In this document: positions 1-8,462 of the stretch, one piece after another
How positions within the stretch are numbered: position 1 is the first letter of the stretch
How the letters are laid out: every line of letters starts with the position of its first letter
Origin: UPXZ01 sp964634605
GTDB lineage: Bacteria; Bacteroidota; Bacteroidia; Bacteroidales; Paludibacteraceae
Length of the DNA: 64,000 bases
Assembly: GCA_964634605.1 (NCBI GenBank)
Contig: CAZWLJ010000006.1
Location: 1 to 64,000 of the forward strand
Direction: 5' to 3'
The notes under the pieces: generated by a model
Databases searched by the model: none
What the model was told of the DNA's origin: nothing
Seen by the model: the letters and a program-made list of their open reading frames with translations, nothing else
Position numbers and translations under genes: made by a program

Positions 1-110
1 CGATCCCGGCTCTGGGTACTCAAATCCCTGGTGATCAATCGATTACCGGGGGTTTTGCTTTTCAGGGTTTGCTGAAAGCGGATGTAGTATCGAAAGTTTT
101 ATTTTTCTAA
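1..110 (+). CDS. possible C-terminal end of a protein cut by the window start
   Basis: The third forward frame is open from base 3 to a TAA at 108-110 and reads as 35 ordinary residues (start IPALGTQIPG, end SKVLFF). The other two forward frames stop earlier. It could be the tail of an upstream gene that begins outside the window. It is too short to assign to a family, and chance openness over 35 codons cannot be excluded. Confidence 0.3.
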   Translation, partial: IPALGTQIPGDQSITGGFAFQGLLKADVVSKVLFF

Positions 111-300
111 AAAATGCTTCCATATTATTGTTGCATTGACTGAATGATTCAGAGCAATTCAGATATTCGATGAAAGTCCGGAAATAATAATTTTCAGAAA
201 AAAAAGATTGACTGTCACTCCCGGTTTTTTAAGCGAAAATCAAATAAGGAATACAAAACTTTCAAAAAATCAGGAAAATCACACCAAAAATCCTATACAA

Positions 301-3300
301 ATGAGAAAAATGCTTATTCTTATTCTCCTTTGGCTATCTTCCATTCTGTTACCTGATCAGGTGAATGCAAAAAATGCTGTAAATCAAAGCAGCACAGACT
401 ATGCAGTTTCTTTCGATGGAAATTCTTCGCTTAAACCAACCGGAACAATTCCTCAGTTTGGTGCCACTTTTACCATTTCAGGATGGATTTTCCCTGCGCT
501 GAACACTTCGGGAACCATACGCACCATAGCCGCATGGGCTACCACAAGCAATGGTAACGTGGGAAATTTTTTCCGCATAGAGGGCGACGACAATCTGTTT
601 TACGGACAATGGAACGGCTCCTTTAAAAAAGCCCGATCGACCACGCAACTCAGTTTTGGCAAATGGCAACATGTGGCATAGGTAAAGGACAATAACACCC
701 TGCGTTTCTACATCAACGGAGTTGAAAGTGCAGCTGTTTACACCAACGGCACAGCGCCAATGGATAACAACACGGTTAGCGATGGTTTTCGTTTTGGAGG
801 CATTTATCAGAGTGGTGCGTTCAAAGAAGCTTTTAAAGGCCAAATGAACGATTTGGCTTTTTACACAACGGCACGCACAGCCGAACAAATTGCAACCGAA
901 TTCAACAGCGGCGTCAACGCTTCCGAAACTTCGCTTTGGGGATACTGGGATTTTAATGATAGAGCAGATGTGGTAACCGACCTTTCGGGCAAAGGAAACA
1001 CATTAACCCGGATGGGCAATATTGTGTATACCGAAAAAGTTTCCGAAATCACTCCCGACGGAGGAAATATCAGCACCGGACATGTAAAAAACAACACTGC
1101 GCATGCTTATATCAGTTCCAATGTACCCGGAAAACTTTATTGGGCCGTTTATCCTTCTTCGGCTACAAACATCGGTATCGAACAGGTAAAAAACGGAACC
1201 AATGCAGTAAGATACGGAATAAAAGATTACAAAACACATCCTTACACCGACTTTTGGGTAATCAACGGGCTTACCCCTGCAAACACTTATACACTTTACG
1301 GAGTACTTGAAGTGGCAGGCACCGAACAAAAACTGATTTCCACCACATTTACAACCACCAACAGCATAAAGGATTTAAACCCGCAAATTGAAGGCGTAAA
1401 AGCACTTATGCAACGCCTACTCCCCGACCGTGCAGCAGAATTTGAATTTGCTGCCATCGATCCTGTAGACGATGTATTGGATGTTTTCGAATTAATATCG
1501 GTCGGAAACAAAATTCGCGTAAGCGGAAGTTCGGGCACCGCAATGGCGGCCGGTGTTCGTTATTATCTGAACAATTACTGCAATGCGTCATTTTCATGGA
1601 ATGGCGACCAGAATATTCTGCCAACCACATTGCCCGTGATTACTAACACTGTTCGTAAGGAAACCACTTACCGTCATCGCTATGCACTGAATTATTGTAC
1701 GCTCAATTACACCATGTCGTTTTGGGACTGGGAGCGCTGGGAACGTGAAATTGACCTTATGGCCACGCAGGGAGTCAACCTCTTTCTTTCGGGAATCGGC
1801 ACCGAAGCCGTTTGGCAAAATGTAATGCAGAAATACGGATATACATTCAGCGAAATACAAAAGTTTATTCCCGGACCTGCTTATACCGCATGGTGGCTGA
1901 TGGGAAATCTCGAAGGCGAAGGCGGACCTGTAAGTCAGGCGTATATCGATGGACGTGTGGCATTGCAAAAGAAAATCTTAGCCCGTGCAAAAGAACTGGG
2001 CATGGAAGTGGAGATGTAGGGATTTTGTGGCTTTGCTCCGACCACAATCGGTTCTAAAATAGCAGGCATAAACGTTCACGATCAGGGCGAGTGGGTCAGC
2101 GGATACAAACGACCGGTGGTGGTAAGCGGCCCGAAAGCTTTTGAGCTGGCAGCCACCTGGTACGAAGAATCTAGCAAATTGTTTGGTGCAGCCAAATATT
2201 ATGGCGGCGACCTGTTTCACGAAGGAGGTCAGATACCGGCCGGCCTCGACGTAACTCAGTTTGCAGCCGACATTCAGGCCGAAATGCTCAAAGCCAACCC
2301 CGAAGCAGTCTGGGTTTTGCAATCGTGGCTACACAATCCGAAAACAGAAGTAATTGCCGGACTTAAAAAAGATCAGACATTAGTAATTGACCTGGGCAAC
2401 GAACGCGACAATGGCTGGCTCAGAGATGCACCTGCCGGATTTACCAATATCCCCTGGGTGTACAGTGTGATCCATAACTTTGGAGGTCGAATGGGAATAT
2501 ATGCACACCTGCAACGCATTGCCGACAACCATTTTGCAATGCAAAGTCATGCACAAAAAGGCAACAATTGGGGAATAGGATTTGCTCCCGAAGCCATTAT
2601 TTTCAATCAGGTGGGTTATGATCTGTTATGGGATTTGGTTTGGAAATCAGACAAAATCAATGTGCAGGATTATGTAACAAACTTTGCTAAATATCGCTAT
2701 GGTAAGGAGTTTGAACATACAACAAATGCATGGAAAATACTTTCGACCACAGCTTTGAACTGCCCCGGCAGCAGTTGGCAGGATGGAGCATCCGAATCGG
2801 TTGTCAATGCCCGTCCGGCATTAGACATCGCAAGAGCTTCGTCGTGGTCCACCACCACTTTGTATTACGACCCGAAAGCAATTTTACCGGCCTGGACATT
2901 GATGCTTAAATCGGCTAATGAATTCAGCAACAAAACAACCTACCGTTTCGACCTTGTGGACATTACACGTCAGTGCCTGGTGAACTATGCTCAGGTATTG
3001 CAAAAGGAAGTTACAGCTGCATTCCGTGCCAAAGACAAAGCCACCTTTGCAGCAAAAAGTCAGCTTTTCCTCGAACTGGTTCTGGATATCGACAGTCTGC
3101 TGCGCACCCGTGAAGAATGCCTTACAGGCACCTGGATAGCCGATGCACGCGCTATGGGCACAAACGATACTGAGAAAAACCTTTTCGAAAAAAATGCCCG
3201 CGCGCTGATTACTACCTGGGATACAAAGAAAGATGGCAGTCTGCACGACTACTCGCATCGTGAGTGGGCCGGACTGACCAAAAACCTGTACTACGAACGT

Positions 3301-4020
3301 TGGAAACTGTTTTTCAGCGACCTGCAGGGACAGTTAGATGGCAAAACGGCCAAAAACTACAATTATTTCAGCATGCTGGAATTCCCCTGGATTACAAAAT
3401 TCAGCGAAACACACAGCACCCAACCTCAGGGCGACGAAATAGAGATTTCGGCCTTTCTGTACGAAAAATACATGCCGCTGATTCTGGGAACAGATAAACA
3501 GAGTTTTTTAATTCCGGAAAAACAGGAGACCGGATTTATTGCAGGACAATTAAACAAACCCAATGCCACGAATTACAGCATACAATATCAGTCGGTAGCC
3601 GAAGCATTCAGTATCGATAACTCCGGAAAAATTACAGTTAATAAGGCTGAACTCATGGATTATTCGGTTAATCCTGTTTTCAGTCTGAGAGTGAAAGCCA
3701 GTAACAACTCAACGCCCGAATTTGTGAGTTATACCGATGTTACGATTAATTTGAATTCGGCCAATGCAGTCCGTAATCACCTCAAAACGGCAACTGTTCA
3801 AATTTTCCCGAATCCGGCCAGGAACGAGTGTCATATACAACTTCCTGAATAACAGAAGGATAGTATATCGGTATCAGATATGGACGGGAAAATATTTCTT
3901 TCGGATCAAAAAAGCGGTAAGGTGCTAACTATCAAAACAGACTCACTCCCACAGGGAATTTACCTTGTGCATGTCAATAACGAAAATATAGACAGCAGAT
4001 TGAAACTTATGCTTGAGTAA
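301..4020 (+). pseudogene. secreted alpha-N-acetylglucosaminidase (GH89, NAGLU-like) with LamG and T9SS tail, three in-frame stops
   Basis: GH89 enzymes remove terminal alpha-linked GlcNAc from glycans. The frame starts at ATG 301 with a signal peptide (MRKMLILILL...VNA). An upstream in-frame TTG at 208 would bury that signal. Order by eye: LamG-like domain (about 25-215), FN3-like region (250-345), NAGLU N-terminal region (355-440), GH89 core (about 455-790) with the WDWERWEREID motif, helical NAGLU C-terminal region, cadherin-like region, and a type A T9SS sorting domain ending at 4020. By analogy with human NAGLU, the catalytic glutamates are E641 (LFHEGG) and E764 (FAPEAI), and both are present. 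The same frame is broken by TAG at 679-681 (codon 127), TAG at 2017-2019 (codon 573) and TAA at 3850-3852 (codon 1184). No frameshift is needed anywhere in 3.7 kb. A recent pseudogene, sequence error or readthrough would each explain this. TAG is an ordinary stop elsewhere, for example at 13073-13075. Confidence 0.85.
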
Positions 4021-4080
4021 GATGAAGTGCAGGAAAACGATTTTATCGATGTTGCAGTAGTTTATCCGTGAATATTAATT

Positions 4081-4114
4081 AAAAGGCTGAAAATCGTCAG
4101 ATTTTCAGCCTTTT
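4081..4114. terminator. strong bidirectional hairpin terminator
   Basis: A perfect 15-bp inverted repeat (AAAAGGCTGAAAATC, 4081-4095, against 4100-4114) encloses the loop GTCA. It starts with four A and ends with four T, so it can end transcription from the GH89 locus on the plus strand and from the envelope operon on the minus strand. Confidence 0.85.
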
Positions 4115-4228
4115 GTATATTCTTAAGCGCTTCCTTTTGCATGCATGGAAAAAGCCGAAAAAAGAATTAAATTGATTTGGTGAATTAACTCAAGGTCCTT
4201 GTTTTTATTTCATGCAATCTGATTATAG

Positions 4229-5203
4229 TTACCTTCCCCTTCTGAAATAACTTCTTCTGAAGTTGTTATAAATGACTGTTCTCGGTTGTCCGTTACCCCA
4301 GGCAACTCCCACATCGCGGTAAGCTTTGATCCAGTCGCGGGTAAGTCCGATATTGTAATCATAAATAAAATTCCACTCGCGGTTGTCCACTTCGCGGATT
4401 CGTTTTTCAATCTTGTTGGCAAGCACTTTAATTTCGCCCACGCACGAGGAATTCGGATCGATGGTTGACAATACAGCACCTGCATCGTTGGCTGCATTCC
4501 AGCTCTGACCTGCATTCCAGATATTATTTGCCAGATTGATTTTTGATTTGCAATCAAAATCGATTTTCTGACGGAAGATGGGTCTGAGCGCTGCCTGAGC
4601 TTTGTTCCAGCATTCGGGACATACATCGGGAATGGTGCTCAGATTCCATATTGCTTCATCGAATCGGTTCATATTGGCCAGTGTTTGTGCATTTCGGATA
4701 ATAAAATCGCACTGCGAATTGTAGTAAGCGATGATTTTGGATTTTCCTTCTTCAATAAATCGCTGATATTCCGGATTATTCGTTTTGATGTTCTTCAGAC
4801 CTGCCAGATAGGCTTTGGTTTCGTTCTCGCCGACACCCTTCACGGTTGCAGAATAGCTTGAAAATGCTTTTCCGTCAATGCCATCGCCGATATACATATT
4901 CACATTCATGGTGTAGGCATGCATGGCAGGCGCTGTGGGGGTGATATCTTTAGTTATAACATTGATATTCGCCGTAAAAATGAAACGCATAACATCGGTC
5001 GAGCCTGTGATGCCATTCTGTGTAGCAATCTGTATGAGCTTGTTTTGCAGCACATTTATTGCGGCAGGCGGAATTTCTTCCACATCGTCGGGGATCCAAA
5101 CAGTAATCGGAAGCCTCTCGGTGTCGGACATATACTGGGCTTGCAAACTATTGGAAACGCACCCCAACAGTATGATTGCAAGCATTAATTTCAGATGTTT
5201 CAT
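4229..5203 (-). CDS. secreted protein of unknown function, last gene of the duplicated envelope operon
   Basis: A 324-residue protein with an N-terminal signal sequence. LLGC at residues 12-15 could be a lipobox, while QAQ at 21-23 looks like an ordinary signal-peptidase I site, so the anchoring is undecided. After the signal the chain reads as a mixed alpha/beta domain, then a Cys-containing helical part (CPECWNKAQ, SSCVGEIK), and a basic C-terminus (RRSYFRRGR). I do not recognise the family. It is the promoter-distal gene of a minus-strand series running from 10202, after a 199-nt gap holding a C/G-rich hairpin, and it ends at the 4081-4114 terminator. Its place suggests a periplasmic or outer-membrane partner of the upstream gene products. 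Confidence 0.75.
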   Translation of the reverse strand: MKHLKLMLAIILLGCVSNSLQAQYMSDTERLPITVWIPDDVEEIPPAAINVLQNKLIQIATQNGITGSTDVMRFIFTANINVITKDITPTAPAMHAYTMNVNMYIGDGIDGKAFSSYSATVKGVGENETKAYLAGLKNIKTNNPEYQRFIEEGKSKIIAYYNSQCDFIIRNAQTLANMNRFDEAIWNLSTIPDVCPECWNKAQAALRPIFRQKIDFDCKSKINLANNIWNAGQSWNAANDAGAVLSTIDPNSSCVGEIKVLANKIEKRIREVDNREWNFIYDYNIGLTRDWIKAYRDVGVAWGNGQPRTVIYNNFRRSYFRRGR

Positions 5204-5372
5204 ATGTTATTCTTTTTGTTAATTCGTGTATAGACAGATTTTATATCTTATTCTGTAAATTCCCCAACCCTTTGTAGAGATGTTCGGTGCCCGGTATTCA
5301 GATTAATTTTAGTCAGAAAACTGTATCCTGCTAACCTTTAAATTTATCATCTGCTTTCAAAAATGTTCTGTA

Positions 5373-5398
5373 ACTCCCCCTTCAGGGGGTTGGGGGTT
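5373..5398. repeat. short C-run/G-run hairpin element between operon genes
   Basis: The sequence contains CCCCC-TTCA-GGGGG (5376-5389), followed by TT and a second run of five G. It sits just after the stop of the DUF6175-like gene in minus-strand transcription. Similar C-run/G-run elements are scattered between genes in many Bacteroidota, from memory. It could be an intercistronic mRNA-stabilising or attenuating hairpin, since it has no T-tract on the minus strand. Confidence 0.5.
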
Positions 5399-5402
5399 AT
5401 CA

Positions 5403-6353
5403 TTATTTTTCACCAATTACGAGTTGAGCCTGACCCAGTCCGCGTGTCATCAGTTTAGCTGTGATACGGTACCGGTCGGCAAGCATTTTCTGCAAATCAC
5501 GTGCCCAGCCCCGGGTATCAACGGCTCTGTTGGATGCGTCGTAAAGGGGAATGCGTACCTGCTCAAACAACATGGTATTTTCGGTGGCATCCGTCAGACT
5601 GAAACGTCCTTTTACAGAATTGTCGGATACCCATGTTTCGATGATTTCTGAGAGTTCCTGCCCGTTGTATTCACTTTCGAGATCACCGTTGAACGAGCTG
5701 AAGGTCATTATGCGTAAACTCACTTCCCGTCCGTTGGCAAACAAGTCATCAAAATGTTTCTGCAGTTGTGCGTTGAAGTTGTCGATGTGTGCCAGCACAG
5801 CTTCTTCGAGCAACACGGGCAATTCTGCCGAGAAAGACGGTTGCCCCGTACCCGATGCACCTGCTATTTGTTTGTCGGTATAGGCGTCCAGCCCCTGAAG
5901 GTTGAATGTGATCGAACGTTTCGGACCTGTCTGGTTCACCGACCAGGTCAGCTGCATGATGATATCGGCTTTAGCTACTTTTTTCAGTTTATCAATCGGA
6001 CTTTCGTTGGCATCGGCGCCGGTTTTGCTCGTCAGCATGGCATCTTCGGCCGACTGGCTTTGCAGGGTTTTCATCACCGATTCCAGGTTTTTCAGCGGGA
6101 ATCCGCGTTCGGTCATCATTTCGTTTATTTTGCTAATCACGTTGAGCAGCTCGGTGCTTTCCTGCAGTGCGGCTTTGTAATCCGGAATTTTAATGGTGGA
6201 GCCCATGTTGTCGTACATGTTCATAAAGTTGTTTTTGAAACACCAGTTATCGCTCGGCACAACCATGATAGTGGGTTTCTTTGCCTGTGAATACGCTCCG
6301 GTGCTCAGTATGAGAGCTAAAAACAACAGAGCAATGCTTTTAAGTTTTTCCAT
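5403..6353 (-). CDS. DUF6175-like secreted protein
   Basis: The start is taken at ATG 6353, which gives a clean signal peptide (MEKLKSIALLFLALILSTGA-YSQ). The in-frame ATG at 6395 would overlap the preceding gene and add 14 Asn/Lys-rich residues. The mature protein of about 290 residues begins with a short beta-strand motif (KPTIMVVPSDNWC) and continues as an alpha/beta domain, with AKADIIMQLTW near the middle. The layout resembles proteins annotated as DUF6175 in Bacteroides, from memory and not checked. The predicted location is periplasmic. It lies 22 nt downstream of the domain-A gene and is probably co-transcribed. No enzyme motif is visible. The KP-x-I-MVVPSDN start recalls the nucleotide-free fold of CsgG- or TolB-N-like envelope proteins, but that is only an impression. 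Confidence 0.7.
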   Translation of the reverse strand: MEKLKSIALLFLALILSTGAYSQAKKPTIMVVPSDNWCFKNNFMNMYDNMGSTIKIPDYKAALQESTELLNVISKINEMMTERGFPLKNLESVMKTLQSQSAEDAMLTSKTGADANESPIDKLKKVAKADIIMQLTWSVNQTGPKRSITFNLQGLDAYTDKQIAGASGTGQPSFSAELPVLLEEAVLAHIDNFNAQLQKHFDDLFANGREVSLRIMTFSSFNGDLESEYNGQELSEIIETWVSDNSVKGRFSLTDATENTMLFEQVRIPLYDASNRAVDTRGWARDLQKMLADRYRITAKLMTRGLGQAQLVIGEK

Positions 6354-6375
6354 ATTATTCTTATTATTTTTGTAG

Positions 6376-6879
6376 TTAGTATTTAATGATTCCATCTTCT
6401 CTGAGTTGTTCCTTCAGTTCTGAACGCTTTACGCGAACAATTACACTGTAGGTAACCATTTTGGAGTCGCCCATGCCCCGCCGGAAGATTTTATTGCTCA
6501 GCCGTTCATCTTTTCCTGAACAGAATTTCTTATAGCTGCCCCTTTTATCGGAAAAGAAACGGTTGAAATAGTCCTCGTACTTTATTTCAGCATTTACTTC
6601 GGGCACCAGCGGATGCGGATTGCAATCGGAGCTACCCTTCCGGCTGGATTTGAAAAGCACATCGCGAACAGCATTTTTCTTGGCCTGATCCACGGCATCA
6701 AAGCGGTTACGACCGGTGCCCCAGGCACGAAGTGTGACAGAACCGTCCATTTCCACACCCAGACATTCGGTTTCAATAGCATAATGCCCTATGTTGGAAT
6801 TTCGCTGAGCATGGATATCAGACTGGCTGCAAAATACTGTTGTCAGTATAATTCCGGTTATAATTGTCAGTTTTTTCAT
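6376..6879 (-). CDS. secreted single-domain protein (domain A)
   Basis: A 167-residue protein with a signal peptide (cleavage near IHA-QRNS). The mature part is one domain, called A here, with the core GTGRNRFDAVDQAKKNAVRD, an FNRFFSD motif and a final strand-helix unit (TYSVIVRVKR). A helix rich in A..QAKKNAV next to beta-strands is typical of LPP20/FlgT-N-type domains, so that fold is my inference. The mature sequence matches the first half of the next gene upstream (6912-7880) nearly residue for residue over long stretches, with many synonymous DNA differences, so the duplication is not recent. Two conserved Cys (SDCNP, KKFCSG) may form a disulphide. Confidence 0.75.
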   Translation of the reverse strand: MKKLTIITGIILTTVFCSQSDIHAQRNSNIGHYAIETECLGVEMDGSVTLRAWGTGRNRFDAVDQAKKNAVRDVLFKSSRKGSSDCNPHPLVPEVNAEIKYEDYFNRFFSDKRGSYKKFCSGKDERLSNKIFRRGMGDSKMVTYSVIVRVKRSELKEQLREDGIIKY

Positions 6880-6911
6880 CGTGTAAAAATTTATTTACAG
6901 AATTATGAGTA

Positions 6912-7880
6912 TTATGTACCGCTTCCTAATGCGCGAATGATTCCTGCTTCCTCCAGGTCACGGCGCAGACCGGCAACATTTACCGAAACGATAACTCCGA
7001 TTTTATATTCCTTACCCACTTTCAGACGGTCTTCGGCTGCTACCGAGCCGTCGTTGGTGATATTGACAAATTTCATGTATTTACCACCGTTGGCAAAGAA
7101 ATTGCGGAAGAATTCTGCCTGTTCAAGCTCCAGATTGGGATTATCGGTAAGCGGATGCTGTCCCGGTATGCCGCTGATACCACCGAAACCTTTGAAAATA
7201 ACTCCGTGAACGGCATTTTTCTTTGCCTGTTCGATGGCTAATTCGGGATTTCGGGAATATGACCAGACTTTTATCAGATAGGTTCCCTGAGTGCCCACGC
7301 TCACGGGTTCGATTTCATAATTCCAGTCAATATGTTCTTCTCTGATAATACCTATCGATGGAAGATTTATCTCAGCCCGTTCGCTTCGCGGACTGAATCC
7401 TCCGGCCAGGTATTCCTTCAGTTCGGCTCTCTGTACCCGAACAATGACACTGTAAGTAACCATTTTTGAGTCGCCCATGCCGCGCCGGAAGATTTTATTA
7501 TCCAGCCGTTCGTCCTTACCGGAGCAAAATTTCTTGTAATCGCCATCCTTATCGGAGAAGAACCGGTTGAAGAAATCTTCGTATTTCATTTCGGCGTTGA
7601 CTTCCGGCACTAACGGACGCGGGTTGCAGTCCGGACTTCCTTTGCGTATGCCTTTGAATATCACATCGCGCACAGCATTCTTTTTGGCCTGATCTACGGC
7701 ATCGAACCGGTTGCGCCCGGTTCCCCATGCCCGTAGTGTAACCGAACCATCGAGTTCGGTGCCAAGGCATTCAGGTTCTATGGTGTAATATCCGATATTT
7801 GAATTGCGCTGAGCTGCCAGATCCGACATTCCAATGCATGCCATCAGCATACCTGCAATTAAATATATTGATTTTTTCAT
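6912..7880 (-). CDS. secreted two-domain protein, fusion of domain A and domain B
   Basis: The start is taken at ATG 7880 (signal MKKSIYLIAGMLMACIG...LAA-QRNS). The in-frame ATG at 7913 would overlap the upstream gene. The 322-residue product has domain A (about 24-165), nearly identical to the protein encoded at 6376-6879. A linker of some 25 residues follows, then domain B (about 190-320), nearly identical to the mature product of 7903-8421. A and B are themselves related: both have YxIEP, a central helix (AVDQAKKNAVRDVIFKG in A, AIEQAKKNAVHGVIFKG in B), and a phenylalanine-rich FFxxFF segment. The fusion keeps only one signal peptide. Gaps of 32 and 22 nt to its neighbours support one operon. 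Confidence 0.75.
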   Translation of the reverse strand: MKKSIYLIAGMLMACIGMSDLAAQRNSNIGYYTIEPECLGTELDGSVTLRAWGTGRNRFDAVDQAKKNAVRDVIFKGIRKGSPDCNPRPLVPEVNAEMKYEDFFNRFFSDKDGDYKKFCSGKDERLDNKIFRRGMGDSKMVTYSVIVRVQRAELKEYLAGGFSPRSERAEINLPSIGIIREEHIDWNYEIEPVSVGTQGTYLIKVWSYSRNPELAIEQAKKNAVHGVIFKGFGGISGIPGQHPLTDNPNLELEQAEFFRNFFANGGKYMKFVNITNDGSVAAEDRLKVGKEYKIGVIVSVNVAGLRRDLEEAGIIRALGSGT

Positions 7881-7902
7881 ATCTGGATAGTGATAAATAT
7901 CT

Positions 7903-8421
7903 TTAAAAGCCACTACCTAATCCGCGAACCATTCCGGCATCTTCCAGATCCTTGCGCAGTCCGGCTACGTTGACTGAAACAACGACTCCGATTTTGTATT
8001 CCTTACCAATTTTGACACGGTCTTCCGCTGCTACGGAGCCGTCGTTTGTAATGTTTACAAATTTCATGTATTTGCCTCCGTCGGCAAAGAAATTTTTGAA
8101 GAATTCTGCCTGTTCCACTTCCAGGTTTGGATTATTGGTGAGTGGCCGCTGACCCGGAACACCCTGAACACCAGTGAATCCTTTGAAAATAATACCGTGG
8201 ACGGCATTCTTTTTTGCCTGTTCGATGGCTACTATGGGTTTTTTGGAATACGACCAGACTTTAATCAGGTATGATCCCTGGGTGCCTACGGCAACAGGTT
8301 CAATCTCGTAAACCCAGTTTTGGGTGTCCTTATCTGCTTTTCTCTTTTGAGCTATTGCTTCGGGAGCGAATCCTGCGAAAATTATCAGCAGGAGGCATGT
8401 CATTTTTACTGTGTTTTTCAT
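7903..8421 (-). CDS. secreted single-domain protein (domain B)
   Basis: The start is taken at ATG 8421 (MKNTVKMTCLLLIIFAGFAP...AIA-QKRK). The frame is open further up to 8466, but that would prepend non-signal residues and overlap the barrel gene. The 172-residue product carries one copy of domain B: YEIEPVAVGTQG, a helix AIEQAKKNAVHG, PLTNNPNLE, FFKNFFADGGKYMKF, and a final segment ending GLGSGF. It is almost the same as the C-terminal half of the A-B fusion next door. Domain B lacks the two Cys of domain A. The family is not characterised to my knowledge. An LPP20-like fold is inferred. Confidence 0.75.
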   Translation of the reverse strand: MKNTVKMTCLLLIIFAGFAPEAIAQKRKADKDTQNWVYEIEPVAVGTQGSYLIKVWSYSKKPIVAIEQAKKNAVHGIIFKGFTGVQGVPGQRPLTNNPNLEVEQAEFFKNFFADGGKYMKFVNITNDGSVAAEDRVKIGKEYKIGVVVSVNVAGLRKDLEDAGMVRGLGSGF

Positions 8422-8462
8422 TTTCAAAGCTGTTTTTTTTGAATGATTTATACTTCCTGCTG

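Noticed and set aside
679..2019. Pyrrolysine or selenocysteine insertion at the two TAG codons of the GH89 frame
   Set aside because: No suppressor tRNA or pyl gene is in the window, selenocysteine uses TGA, and TAG ends normal genes elsewhere, such as at 13073-13075.
5754..6290. 178-codon plus-strand frame opposite the DUF6175-like gene
   Set aside because: His/Cys/Phe-rich antisense shadow with no start signals. The minus-strand gene has a clean signal peptide and operon context.
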